A stretch of DNA of 64,000 nucleotides from Clavelina lepadiformis (GCF_947623445.1 NC_135244.1:8556001-8620000); one strand, 5' to 3'; counted from the first letter of the stretch, positions 1 through 11,974 are shown. The notes: a model not told the origin generated them from the sequence alone. Numbers and translations are program-made.

Positions 1-463
1 TGAAACATACCAGTACAATATTGCGTTATATAAGAGGAAATCAGACATGCTCAAGACACCAAAAAAGCTTGTTACACCACTGCCCATCAGTATATTTTCC
101 CTGATAATCTAGGCCAAAAACTGTAGTTGTCAATTACTTCCATAACATACAGCATGTAATACACATTACACTTGCACATAAATAAAAAAAAATTATTTTA
201 ATTTTTTACAACCATCTACACAATATCTTTAATAAATTGTTTAGCATATAACATAGATGGATGCAAAAATTATAAACTTTCACAGTTAATGATTAAAAAA
301 ACTATAATATAATTATGTATGCATTTTTATCATACCATATTTACTTGATTGTAAGTTGCATTTAATAGTACAGTAAGCCTCTGTAAATTACTCTCTTATC
401 GTTGCAACAATACTACAAACAGATAAAAAAAAATTAAATATGGTAGTTGGTTTGTGAAAAACT
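1..463. other. 3' flank of the TP53I3-like gene, non-coding
   Basis: AT-rich sequence beyond the stop of the TP53I3-like gene, which runs on the minus strand; it probably holds the 3' untranslated region. No other gene or clear repeat was recognised here. Confidence 0.5.
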
Positions 464-1561
464 TCACAACTCGCCATGTGAGCGATCCTTAACAACTAGT
501 ACAATTTTACCATTACTCTTATTGCTCTCCATGTACTTGTGACTTTCGGCCACAGATTCCAGTGGAAATACTTGATCAATCACTGGATGCAGATTTTGAT
601 TACCTTCAGTAAAATGTGGCACAGCATTTTCACTGAAAGCTGCAACAAGCCTTGCCTTGTAATCATTGCTTCTTGCCTTCAGGGTGGTACCGATTATAGA
701 AGCTCTTTTTGCTATAACCTGCCCTAGAAGTGGACCATCAACATTGCGACCACCCAGTGTACCATAGACTACCCATCTCCCTTCTGTAGCTAGACAGTCA
801 ATATTTTGCTTCCAGAAAGAACCAGCCACACAGTCTAATATTAAATTGACACCTTTGCCTTGAGTAGCGCTTTTAACTTTTTCTGCAAATTCACCTTCCT
901 TGTAATTAAAGCCAGCAAAAGCACCAAGCTGTTTAGCAAAATCTATTTTCCGAGTGGTTCCTGCAGTCACTATTGATTGTGATTTAGCCATTTTAACCAG
1001 TTGAATTGCTGCAGTTCCCACTCCACTGCCACCACCATGAACTAATACAGTTTCATTACTTTCCATATTTCCAACAAAGTGCAAAAGTTGGTATGCCGTC
1101 AACCAGACTTCAGGTATTGCAGCACTTTCAATGAAGCTTAGGTGATCAGGCATTGGCATTACATGATCTTGATTCACAACAGCATATTCTGCGTAACCCC
1201 CACCATTTAACAGAGCCATAACCTTGTCACCAGCTTTCCATTTGGTGCAGTTAGATCCAACTGATTCTACCACACCAGATGCATCAAGCCCCAATGTAAT
1301 AACGTTTTTTAAACCAGGGTATTTTCCCTCCCTCATAAGAATATCTGCCCTGTTTAATGAGGCTGCATAAACTCGCAATAATATTTGATCTGCTTTTGGT
1401 TGTGGAACTGGAGTATTTTCGGATATGTAAAATTCTTCAGCATCACCAAATTTGTTTTGCATCACACTGCGCATCATTGTTGTGGAAGATCTACACACCT
1501 GACTTGTAAAAAACACTTTTAATGAAGTAAGCATAAACAAGTTCTTAAACATGGTAGCCAT
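464..1561 (-). CDS. TP53I3: TP53I3 (PIG3)-like quinone oxidoreductase
   Basis: Zinc-independent medium-chain dehydrogenase/reductase of the quinone oxidoreductase family, about 365 residues in one exon. Seen: an N-terminal GroES-like half with SLNRADILMREGKYPG and LGLDASGVVESVG, then the Rossmann half with the nucleotide-binding stretch VLVHGGGSGVGTAAIQL, then LILDCVAGSFW and GRWVVYGTLGG. These follow vertebrate TP53I3 closely over its whole length (about 332 residues). The family reduces quinones with NADPH. The start at 1561 (MATMFKNLF) adds about 34 residues before the conserved part; they are hydrophobic and basic with few acidic residues, so a mitochondrial leader is possible. An alternative start is the Met just before RSVMQNKFGD. 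A polypyrimidine-poor acceptor-like tgttcag lies about 22 bases before the ATG, so a 5' leader exon or trans-spliced leader is possible. No intron is seen in the coding part. Confidence 0.92.
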   Translation of the reverse strand: MATMFKNLFMLTSLKVFFTSQVCRSSTTMMRSVMQNKFGDAEEFYISENTPVPQPKADQILLRVYAASLNRADILMREGKYPGLKNVITLGLDASGVVESVGSNCTKWKAGDKVMALLNGGGYAEYAVVNQDHVMPMPDHLSFIESAAIPEVWLTAYQLLHFVGNMESNETVLVHGGGSGVGTAAIQLVKMAKSQSIVTAGTTRKIDFAKQLGAFAGFNYKEGEFAEKVKSATQGKGVNLILDCVAGSFWKQNIDCLATEGRWVVYGTLGGRNVDGPLLGQVIAKRASIIGTTLKARSNDYKARLVAAFSENAVPHFTEGNQNLHPVIDQVFPLESVAESHKYMESNKSNGKIVLVVKDRSHGEL

Positions 1562-1815
1562 GTTAATTTTATTGTGATTTCCACATTCTGAACACAAACA
1601 GTGCTTGTTGAGACAATCATATATGCAGTGAAATAGCAAATGTAAGTTTTTGCATGTAATAATAAAACTGTAGCCTAATGGATTACCTGTATTAGTGCAG
1701 TTTTCTATAATACCCTCTAAGTCTAAAAAGTTGTCAACTGTTCAAAGCTTTTTTCATAGTTTTTTGTTAACTTCACCAACATGTCATAAGAATAAGATGA
1801 TAGCCTAAAACCAAT

Positions 1816-2153
1816 GTAAATAGACCCTTTACAAGTTGCTGTCTGGATGGCATGCTTTTTTTGATACCTCTACTTAACAATGGAAAATGTTGACACACTT
1901 TGATTCTTTTTCAAATTGTACACGTATTGGATCGTTACGGTTTCGCTCGGGTAAATATTTATGAATTTCTTTACACGACAAAAAAAATATTGAAAATATG
2001 TTGCTTAGCCCTTATTTTCCAGCTCAGTTCAAATGTTACACACTGGACTTGTTTGATATGACGTATAGATAGGTGGTCAGCGAAGCATGCGACATGAAAT
2101 GCGTAAGAGTTTGCGTGATACCGTATCTATGGCGGAAAGGGTCTATTTCCTAT
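1816..2153. mobile_element. MITE-like element with AATAGACCCTTT inverted ends
   Basis: GTAAATAGACCCTTT at about 1816 is repeated in inverted form as AAAGGGTCTATTTCC at about 2139-2153. The 300 bases between are non-coding and locally more CpG-rich than the flanks. This is the layout of a short non-autonomous inverted-repeat transposon. I could not define a target duplication or superfamily. Confidence 0.45.
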
Positions 2154-5100
2154 AAATCTAAATCTAACTTCAATTAAACCCTAATTAGCTTAAATCGACT
2201 TCCCTTTATGAATGTACTCATTCGGCTACATTAGCCAGTTGCCGCCTATCTTTAACAACGGGCTGCCCGGGTGTCGGCTGGCAAAATAGTCACTTAATTG
2301 CGGTCTTACTTCAAAATACAGTATATTCATTCGATTATTATAGAAGTATGGTAAGCCGTAAGGTTGTCGATGAAATGATGAACTTGTATGTAGAAGTTCA
2401 CAACCACGTGGAGCATTTGTCTATTAGACAAACGAGATAAAGAACTTCTTTATATTCTTCTTTAAGAAGTTCTGTATCTTGTTGATTAGACTAGGAAAAG
2501 GGTTGCATAAATGCAAGTTACCCATTTCCTATCCAGGAATCTTTAGTGGAAAGCATGGCGACTCTAAAAAGAAGATAAATTCACTTTTGCTCTTCCGTTT
2601 TTGTCTTTCTTAGACCATAGATACTACATTAACAAAAGTGTTATGCAGCATCCACGCTTAGACGAAAATTAGCACAATATTTCTTTTTTCGCACATTTAT
2701 GGTCGATGTATCATTTTGCACCCAGTGTATCTTGATTATAGCCGTCCTGCACCCGGTCACCTATCCGATTTTGGCCGTTGTCTGAAGCCCAAGATCTCGT
2801 GGAAAACTGCTATGCTTTTCAGTCACAATCAGAGCAAAATAGTCTTTCGTCAGAGACAGGCAGTCGGGTGCGTCTTGAACGTTTTTCACGCAACGACTCA
2901 CTCGTTCATAATCTTCTGACTGATTTATTGCGCCTTAAGATCGTCTTGAAAACTGCCCTTCTTTGCAGTCGGGTCCGCCGGTTCTCTGTTCAGATGCACA
3001 TGGTCATGGGTCATGGCCAGGCCTATACAAAGGAGTAGTTAGGCTATTTTGAAAATTTAAAATAGTAAATTTAGGTCAGCCCCTAAATTACAAAAATAAT
3101 TGGTAGATAAAAAAGCTAGACGTACTCCAGCTTTGAAAGTTTACTGCATGGTTTTGGGTGAAAATCCCCTGCACAATCAAGACAAAACACTAACCATTAT
3201 AGTGCACGCAATTAATTTTTATCGAATTCACTTCAAAATTTGTAAGACTACAATTTTGTCAAGTGAATAAAAAAATGGTTACTTTGATACTAATTTCACA
3301 CATAATTTTTGCTCTGCAAAGCTAATGGGGAAAAATAACCAACATAATATGCACCACTAAGCAGTAGGCGCAGCATGTCAGAACTGTGTTATATTGTTAT
3401 GGCAGTCCGATAAAAACGCTACATTTTTTAAACTGACAACAATGAGCTGAGTAGTTATCAACTTATCATGGTGTCATAATTTGCTTCACGTTGCCAGTAT
3501 TTTTGTAACTTAACCGATATATGCTTTGAAAGTAGTGTTGCATGTAACTCGGAATATAATTACATAATTTTTTCCTGCTACTCCACGCTCTGCTTTCAAT
3601 TATACTGTGATATCATTGTTTATTGGCAATGTAGTTTTATATCACAAAACACAATTTGCTTAATATTGAGTTTCAGTTGCGCAAAACTTGCATTTCTTTT
3701 TGATGGCAGTCACTAGAACTTTTCAAGAAAAAATTGTTCTTTTGTCTTGTTTTATGTTAAAGGTAACTTGAATTGTAAATAAAAGTTATTATTTATTATA
3801 TATAGTCGTTATTAATTTAGTAGTAGTCGAATAGTGTTTTTTGACAAAAATTTTAACATACTTAATTGCGTATTGTAACTTTGTTGACATTGTGTTTGAA
3901 TTTGACCTACTTTTGCATGAAAGCGATATTCCTAGTTGGTTTCGTGTAGTGTGATATTACTTTAGCAGTTTAGTGGTGTCACTGCCATACTTTCAAACTT
4001 GATTTATGGTCATAGCACTGGTTATCAAAGAATAGTTATTACGTCACATCACAAACAATCTTTTCTGTTATTGCCCGGTTTCGGAAAACGGCAATGTAGG
4101 CCAAGAGCTAAGTGTATATATTGCATGCGTTTCAATTGTGTTTACACATTGAATGCATAGAGGTAAAAAGCTAGTTATGGTTGTTTTATGTGCATCAAAT
4201 TACCAAAAAGTAGGTTGTGTAATAACATAAATTGTATTCCAAACGTTTGTAAAAGCAGCACCGTTACATAAGTTTGTAATTATGATCAATTACATTCAAC
4301 CCTATTAGAAAGTGAAGAATAGAAAGTTGTTAAACATCATTACATAGTTGTCTACTGTTCTAGAAGATTGTTAATGCTCTATTTGCGTATTAATTATTTG
4401 TGGCAGGTGTGACCAAACAAAAACTTTTCAGCGTGGGATTCCATGAAATTTCCTATAAGATTCACAAAAAATAATGGTAAGCAATTATAGCTGCAGTTAG
4501 ACACACATTCTTAGACTCACAATGAGTTAGACACTCATTCTTAGACACACGACGCTCTTTTTTCATTAATGATCGAGAGCATGAGCAGCACTATTTTAAA
4601 AAAGCAGTTGCCCAGCTCTGCCCATTACCAGAATAAATTTACCTATACAGTTTTTCATCTGTACCTAATTTTAATACTTGATATTGTTCAACCATTGATT
4701 TTATTTGTTATATAGCTTACTGAATAAAATTTCTGCATATTTAGCTTGAAAAGAAAGTGCAGTAATGCAGTTTGTTTTTGACAATTTATCACCAATGGAT
4801 AGATGTGTTATTTTGCAATTTTCAAGTCTTCTAATAGCTAGGGGTGCAAAATTAGAAATACAGGACAAATTTTGATAAAGTGCGATGAGCAGAGTTTTCA
4901 GATTCGGATTTGCATGAATATCAAAATTTGTATTCTCAAGGATCCAAATTTTTTTATTTGAATATTTGGTTAGATTTAGGCTACAAGGCAGAAGTATAAA
5001 GTGATTATAAACTGTTTTTAATAAGCTGAAAAATCAAGAGGAAATCGGGTAATCATTTCTTACTACGCCACGTAAACGTAATGAGCTGACTTGGCAGAGG

Positions 5101-5899
5101 TTTGCGTTTTCTGAGTACTTTTTCTGGGTTTATTGAAACCCTTTACTTCTTACTGTTATTTTTGTTACCACACATTTACACATTTCTTTGTATGTTTCAT
5201 AATAGGTAAAGCAACATAATATTACATTTTTTTATTCATGCATTTCTGTTATTCAGGCATCGAGTTTTTAATAGCTTGCATCGTGCAATAGGAATGTTAA
5301 AATAAATGAATAACTGTACATTGCAAAAGGACTACAAACAACCTTGGATGGCTGTCCTTGCTGCATAGCATTACTTGTTAGTTGCCGAAGACTGGGAAAT
5401 TTTCACTTCAATTATAATTATCTTAAACAAATTTGTTCTACCAAATCTAGTGTTTACAAGAGGTAAGTACAATTATATTTGTTGAACAATCATTGGTGCA
5501 ATAAATTTTACAGGATAACTATGATCAAGATGATTGCTTAAATATATGTATACACTATATTTTGTTCTATTTTGTATTTCTGGTCAGAGGCGTAAATATT
5601 TCTTTTTAATTTACCTGAATCGAAAGTAAAAGATGACCTGTCACATAAGCTACTATCATTGCCAAGTAATAAAAAGAAATTGCAAATCTTTGAAATTTAT
5701 CAGTTATTTACCCAGTGGGCCATGGGGGATTGACTTGTTTTGTTTTTTCTATGTTGCTTAATGCTTATAAATTTATGTCCCCCAATTATAACCAAGTAAA
5801 ACAATAAATATAATTTTGTATGCATTCCTTGGTAATTGTTGATCACGAGATTCATGACATCACGGGTGAAACCGAGATGAAACCCAGAGTTTAATCTAT
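2154..5899. other. Intergenic stretch with old repeats
   Basis: No supported gene. It contains a hairpin at 2435-2479, a copy of a ~500-bp interspersed repeat at about 3690-4200, and a short motif at 2937-2978 that recurs at 50737-50780. The short open frames around 2716-3038 have no recognisable domain. Confidence 0.5.
3690..4205 (+). repeat. Interspersed repeat family B, copy 1
   Basis: About 500 bases that align by eye along their length with 37175-37660: shared blocks include TCTTGTTTTATGT, AGTCGTTATTAAT, CACTGCCATACTTTCAAACT and a shared end of TGTGTCCATCAAA type. The copies differ by many substitutions and small indels, so they are old. No open frame is kept, so the class is unknown. 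Confidence 0.7.
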
Positions 5900-5916
5900 A
5901 TGAGGATCGGTTTGGT

Positions 5917-6066
5917 GACACTTAATCACGCGACACTTAATCACGCGACGCTTAATCACCGACACATAATCACTAGGACATTTAATAACGCGACACTTAA
6001 TCACGCGACACATAATCACTTGGACATTTAATCACGCGACACATAATCACTTGGACGTTTAATCAC
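5917..6066 (+). repeat. Left end tandem array of the MULE
   Basis: About ten copies of a 15-16-bp unit, GACA(C/T)(T/A)TAATCAC followed by GC or TTG. Its mirror image forms the right end at 7180-7325, so the arrays act together as long composite inverted repeats and are probably transposase binding sites (inference). Confidence 0.9.
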
Positions 6067-6191
6067 ACATTTACAGTATCGAAAATTGCATGTCTACACA
6101 CGAAAAAACAATATAAACCTGAAAAGAAATTGTTAAAATGATTAAACATTGCTTGCGCAGATAAGGCTACCGTACACACTAGGTAACAATG

Positions 6192-7169
6192 TCATGCATG
6201 GGAAATGTAAGCAACTGCACGAAGATAAACTAAAATCTCGCTTGACAGATAACGGTCAACTGTGTTTTGCACGCGCAGTTTCAGTGCCTTGTACCGCATT
6301 GGAATAGAAGGTTGAGTACCAGCAATTCCTTGCAGAAACGTTGCACGTTGCATTTGAATGTCTTTTTCAATTCCCTGTATGAAAGTCCACAATGTCGGGT
6401 GGTGGCATTGAAAAAGCACTTGGAGACCAAAATGCCAACCTTCGACTGCATTTGTGGTTCTTGCAATGCCACCTGCCCCGGCTTCGTAATGATTCCAACT
6501 TTCGATTGGAAAGATGGCTGAGCCGTAATTTTCACCACGTCCCGGACGTCGTCTGCCTCTGATATATGTGTGTTCGAAATACGAAAGCAGCTCAGGCATC
6601 TTCTCGTGATCGGGCATGCTATCAGCTAAGATCAGAAATGACTCGACTACGTCAGAGGAAGGGACCATGGCTAAGGCTGGTAAACACCGAACAGCTGTTC
6701 TTAATTCGTCATCAGACTCGTAGTCACATTTCATGCCAATTTCATTAACTTTGCGCAGGACGCTTAGCGTAAGGTGAAAATAACAACTCCTAACATTTGC
6801 AGTAGGAAATGCTGTGTGGAAAGCACTTACTGCGGCAGTCTCAAAATCGAGCAAAACGCATTTCAGTGCAGCAGTGGGGATCATTGTTTTAATTGCATCA
6901 AGGATGCGATCGTACGTTGCTCGCGTTTTATTTTGAACGAGGCAGGAGTCTTACTCCTGAACTGCTGCAGGAGTAAGACCGGGAACAAGTTTAAAATGTA
7001 CTGTGTACAGTTGAAAGAACAAAGACGGTACAACCTTGAACGTTCCATCAGCTAGCCACAATTTCGCTCTGGCCAAACCGTCTAACAGATCCCTGCTGCC
7101 AAGAAGAATCAGACGATTGTTTCCAGGTCCAGAGTCGTGCAAAAGGTTGCCGACCCCTGCTATAGACAA
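6192..7169 (-). pseudogene. MULE transposase, interrupted by one in-frame stop
   Basis: Two open stretches in the same frame, 7169-6951 and 6950-6192, separated only by a TAA at 6951-6953. The upstream part has WLADGTFKVVPSLFFQLY, the DGTFK motif at the first catalytic Asp of MULE transposases. The downstream part has CVLLDFETAAVSAFHTAFP (second Asp) and NVRSCYFHLTLSVLRKV, the C-x2-H region, then WNHYEAGAGGIARTTNAVEGWH, where the conserved NxxE-type Glu lies. The reading starts and ends inside the terminal arrays. The N-terminal DNA-binding region of full-length MULE proteins is absent, so this copy looks non-functional. The stop lies in one arm of an 11-bp perfect inverted repeat. Confidence 0.85.
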
Positions 7170-7179
7170 AAGCGCTGTC

Positions 7180-7325
7180 CAAGTGCTGTCGCGTCCAAGT
7201 GATTATGTATCGCGTGATTAAATGTCGCGTGATTAAGTATCCAAGTTGCGTGATTAAATGTCCAAGTGATTATGTGTCGCGTGATTAAATGTCCAAGTGA
7301 TTATGTGTCGCGTGATTAAGTGTCG
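7180..7325 (-). repeat. Right end tandem array of the MULE
   Basis: Inverted counterpart of the 5917-6066 array, about nine units, some shortened or interrupted at the inner side (for example CAAGTTGCG near 7241). The outer units are the best preserved. Confidence 0.88.
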
Positions 7326-7747
7326 GTACACCATGAGGATCAACAAAAAAACATTGTTTCACTTATACTAACAAGCTAGAAGAGATCATAAAAGTACCAA
7401 AACCAATAAAATTTTACTTTGTTTTCTAAAACTTAGTACTACTAGGAAGTTACTGATACTGTGTATTAATTGTAAGCAATAAATTTGAAAAAATTTTTAA
7501 AGTGAGAAAGAAGACATGCATGGCAAATCGTGATCTTAGTCATGCTAAACAAGAAATGGTCTTAGCCAATTATAAGCAAAATTTTCTTTGTGTCCTCTGT
7601 ACTGTAAAAAATAAAACATGCTGCTTGAACATCTGCATTAGTATCAATTGGTGATCTTATAACTAAGTACTGTCTATATCAGGAGTGCCTAATATGTCTA
7701 TCCTGATCGATGGTTTAAACACAATGACAAAGCAAGTTGATTGCAAG

Positions 7748-8000
7748 TAGGGTTGGGTTTTCGAAACCAAATTAGAAATCCTGGGATTTTTCGAGATTAA
7801 TAAAATTGGAAAAAGTACACAAATAAGCTACAGTAACCACATTTATTTCTTATAATATTGACCCATAAACAGGAGACTATTATCATTATGGCAGTTCCTG
7901 GTTTTATTGACAAAGTAGCCAAAAGCCGAGAAAGCACATTCAGCCACAACTGATGTAGTAAACTCAGCAATTTAGTAGTCGCCATTAAATCAATATACAA
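7748..8000 (-). mobile_element. hAT transposon relic (C-terminal dimerisation region)
   Basis: On the minus strand, ignoring the frame called open, about 7965-7850 reads TTSVVAECAFSAFGYFVNKTRN, resembling the C-terminal E-x-x-FS-x dimerisation block of hAT transposases. TAGGGTTGGGTTTTCGAAACC at 7748 looks like the associated hAT terminal repeat. No matching opposite end was found, so it is truncated, perhaps by the LINE relic that follows. Confidence 0.55.
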
Positions 8001-8029
8001 TTACCCTAAAGTTTGCGTCCGTTTGAACA

Positions 8030-8640
8030 GTGTTAAGTCAAAACCTTTCACTGTGGATGTTGTTACTCCACCAGGAGTGTGTGCAACCACCTCTTCTTTT
8101 CATAGTTTACATGAACCGGATAGACAGGCACAGCCTTGGCAAAGAGTGTGTCATGGTTAGAAGCAGGAAGATCAGTCATTGCTCACCTATGGTCATGAAT
8201 CTTGGATTATAACCAAAAGAGTGTGCTCATGGATGCAGGCTTCAGAAATGAGATTTTTAAGAAAGGTTTATGGTGTAACAATACCAGGTCAATTGTGTAG
8301 CGCAGAAATCCATAAATCTCTTAATGTTGAGCCCCAACTTCTTCAAATTGAGAGGTCCCAACTTCGATAGTTTGGCCATGTCACCAGAATGCCTCAGGAA
8401 AGACTTAAGTAAAGTTATGCTTGCTACACCAACCAGTAAAAGACCAACGATTCGATCAAGAACTAGGAGATGCAATTACATCACTGACCTGGCCTGGTCA
8501 CGAGTAGATGTCCTTTAGCCAAATGGATAGACGTGGCGAAAGAACACAAACTTTTTTTGAAAGCAGCTCAAGTCAAGAAAAGTCACAACACACTTGGTCT
8601 ACATGCCTGAGCTGATTCTTCTATGTTAATAATTTACTTC
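8030..8640 (+). pseudogene. Degenerate LINE (non-LTR retrotransposon) 3' fragment
   Basis: Frame-shifted remains of the end of a reverse-transcriptase protein. Recognisable pieces: LLFIVYMNRIDRHSLGKECV near 8090-8150, YGHESWIITKRV then ASEMRFLRKVYGVTIPGQL near 8185-8290, NVEPQLLQIERSQLR ending at 8368, then FGHVTRMP near 8373-8395, and TSKRPTIRSRTR and LAWSRVDVL up to 8518. This order is typical of the region after the RT fingers in RTE/Rex-like non-LTR elements. Several frameshifts and stops show that it is dead. Confidence 0.8.
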
Positions 8641-11600
8641 TAGTCTTGGTCGAGTACAACATGTAATTGATAGTTCGAGTGCTTTATGACTGGTATTTGG
8701 TTTCACCCTTGTTAATCACAAGAAACGCTTCTATTCTGTTTCTGTAAATCTGATAATTTCTTTATTGAAATTATCTTTAGATTGTTCATAGCATTTTTTT
8801 ATTTTATATTTTTTGGTTGGTGCTGTCAAAGCAAAGTTATGTAAAAAGTTATAATGTGTTAATTTAGCATAAACAAATAAATACATTTACATAGACAAAA
8901 TGTTTCCTCATATAGAAATATTGTAATTTGAATGTTGCACAATACCTTGTAAAGGCAGAAATTTCTTGGTTTGACCTTGCTGTTAAACTTAACTGGTCAA
9001 CCACGTAGTTCTCCATGACTTTCGGAAACGCATTTAAATGGTAATTAATTGGGATTTAATAATTTAATGGTAAATTGCGTTGCACCATTTCTGCTTGGTT
9101 CAGCTCGCTCAATTGCTTACAATGGAGCAAAAAAACTGATAATCGTATTTCTAATTTGGTGACATGTTTTGATTAATCAGCAATCAAATGCATTTTATGT
9201 GCTATGCTGACCTACGTCTGACCTGCACAGTTAACAGTGAAGGCTTTATTTTCTGTTGAAGCAAAAAGCCCACCAAACAACCTCCCTTTGAACTCGCCTA
9301 CATAAGCATGGTCACTATTTCGCTGAACCTAAGTTACATTATACTACAAAACGGTGTTTGTAATTTTTATTGCTTATTTGGATAAGGGAACCAGCTAAAC
9401 CGATAAGTTTATGTTCCATGTGAAAAGTGTTGTTATCTGAGTTTGATTAGTTTTACCTGATTAGTGTTTACTATTTCACATTTTCGTGCAAGTTGATTAT
9501 TTGACTTCACAATTGTCAGAACTATAACTAAGCACAGTGTACAGGCATTTTGGGGATTAACAGTGAAAAAGTTGCAAATTAGTTAGTAACTCTGCTCTGT
9601 GATATTGGTTATGTATTCAATTATGCAAATCTGTTCACACCAAGCGCGGTTAAAATATTGAAACGTCGTTTCGCTTGAAGCGCAGCTCATGATTTGTTAA
9701 GGATCCGTCTAATAATGTCTGTTGTTTTTTGACCTTTGTGAACTCTTGGTCGTTAAAATGTGCTCCGTTATTGTTTATATTTTGAGCTTCCCGTGCGACC
9801 TCTTCACCTTTATGGAAGCATTTTAAAATACCACCTGCCTAGCCCGTTAAATCGATGGCTTACGTGCTGTTGGTATGAGCCACTATTTATCAGGTTAGGC
9901 TTCCCGCTGGTTTTGAGAGGGTCATTGTTTGAGCTTAGTTCAAAGATCGCTTTGTTTCTCTTTGAGTATTCTCCTTTTAATGTAGCTTTCGTCTGCGTTC
10001 CAGCTAGAAGCGCACCTCGCTCTGCTTCATCGTTCAAAGGTCACGGTTTTTCAAAGCTGGTTGTCGGAACGTGAGCCCATTCACGTTTATGAATATGGAA
10101 TAGTGCGCAAGGAACGTTACTTTCATGTCGTCTATCAGCGTCGACTGAAGTCAAAAACTGCACGTGATGTTCGTCGAAAATTTGCGTTGAATAATTATGT
10201 TATTGTTATGTATGTTATAAGGAAAGTACTTAGAAATCCGCCCCAGCTACAGCAATACATATCAAAATTGAATAGGTCTTATTACAGAGCGATTGGTTGT
10301 ATTAATTTAATTTCACCACTAATCACTATTGCTCATAGCTTATATCTGGTAAATAGCGGTTATGGCTGACAAGATCTGTGTCGATACTCGCAAAAATATA
10401 GAAAATATTGGTGTTTTGTTAAACAACTATCTTAATGTTCCAAAGAAGCATAAGGTTTGAGGTCAACAGTTCCATGAAAAATAGGGAAGTGTTTTTGTTT
10501 TTTATCACGCCTGTCTGGCAGCGCTAATTAAGTTTAGTTTCATAACCCGATGAAGTTCTGTCAAAAATCGGCAAACAGTAGATAATAAATCAATGACATT
10601 TATGAAACTATGATTCAAAGGTTATGGGACAAGGGCTACTTTATTACCAACAGCGTATCAGCGCCAACTTGGTATGTTATCAAACTTGTGTTTTATCGGC
10701 GATTGTGACCTTTGGTACGCGGGTTACGAGACCAACTCGCTGAATAACTTATATGGAGTGAAACCAAGTAAAGTGTAGGACGAGGTGAATTTTCTTTTAT
10801 CTTTGTCGCTCGTGTCTAAATTGACCTTTTAGGGCTGTGAGGTAGAAGGTTATACGACGTCCGTTTTATCAGAAAATTGAAGTCGAAAAGGTTAGCGAAG
10901 GTCGTGTGGGCAAAATATTGATTTTACATCATACGACGATGATCCGTTTGCGGGAAAACACGTCTTAGATGATCCAGTGTCATGTCACATACAACGTTGT
11001 GCAATACGTTACTGGCGGTGTTGGTCAAACATGTTGTGATGTAAAGTGAATGTGACCAGACGTTTTTTATTTTAATTTAGCTTTTAAAATCAGCTAAAAA
11101 TAATCACGAACGCAATATTATCGACTGCTTTGACTTAAGTTCGTTGTGCTTGCTAACATTATGTTCCTGTTTTTATTGGTAAAAGGTTTTAAGAGAATTT
11201 GTACATAGAACATCTTGCTTATACAAAGTATATATATACTGTACATGTTAAAAGATGCCAGGTGTATATTTCAAACCAAAGCATAGTTGGACTTCACAGA
11301 ATTTTATTGCCAAGTCAAGGTCAGTCAGTCTGATACTTTTGAATTTCTAAAAATTGTTTTTTATTGCACTCTAATTTTTTACTTTAAGACATAAAAACAG
11401 TTTGTGGTATATGCTTAATTTGTAGGCTTGTTTCGTATAAATAAAGAAAGCTTGCAGTGTAAACGAGCTAAGGATTGATGTTGTTGAAACAGGTAGTCTG
11501 GTAGTGTATATAATATCAGATAGATCTATTCTTGTTCATAAATCACTACAAAATAACCCACTATCATGAATATAAAATTTGACATTCTAGGCTTAAAATT

Positions 11601-11973
11601 AAAATGTGAAACTAAATATAGCTTGCACTAGATTTCCACCCTTTAACGAGTTGAGGTTTTAAGTAATGCACTTAAAATAAACTTAAACTGTCACGGACCA
11701 GGTCAATGAAAAGTTAACCGGCATATGAACTGGTGAACTTTACCGCTCTAGGGATGAAGCTTTGTTAATGTTTGCTTGTGCTGTATCTTTGTTTAGTTGC
11801 TGCTCTCCTTGACCTGAGTTCACCTGTCATGAAATTTCACATTTTTTTAAAATTTTGTAATGATGCTAACTGTTCTGTTTTGTAAAACCTGACATAATTT
11901 TATGACTATTGTGTTGGCATAATGTGGTATTTCTATTGTCACTGTTATTTAAAAAACTTTTTTTGCTCTTTAG
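8641..11973. other. Upstream region of the NR2C gene; possible promoter and 5' leader exon
   Basis: No protein-coding gene recognised. About 9.6-11.1 kb is visibly richer in CpG than its surroundings (for example around 9650-9700, 10000-10160, 10690-10990), which would suit a promoter or non-coding first exon of the NR2C gene. The 104-residue open frame at 9760-10074 has no domain I recognise and an equally open antisense frame, so I do not call it a gene. Confidence 0.35.
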
Positions 11974-11974
11974 A

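Larger units (their letters stand above)
5909..7332. mobile_element. MULE (Mutator-like) DNA transposon with array-type ends
   Basis: Flanked by a perfect 9-bp direct repeat ATGAGGATC (5900-5908 and 7333-7341), the target duplication length typical of Mutator-like elements. The outer ends are GGTTTGGTGACACTT on the left and, reversed, GGTGTACCGACACTT on the right. Inside each end is a tandem array of a 15-16-bp unit of the form GACAC-TTAATCACGC or GACACATAATCACTTG: about ten units at 5917-6066 and about nine, in inverted orientation, at 7180-7325. Between them, on the minus strand, is a MULE-type transposase frame broken by one in-frame stop. Element length is 1424 bp. Confidence 0.9.

Noticed and set aside
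5917..7325. CRISPR-like look of the regular 15-16-bp repeats
   Set aside because: The units are contiguous without spacers, occur inverted at both ends of a transposon and lie in an animal genome; they are MULE ends.
9760..10074. 104-residue plus-strand open frame upstream of NR2C
   Set aside because: Hydrophobic, no recognisable domain, an overlapping open antisense frame, and in a CpG-richer region where stops are rarer.
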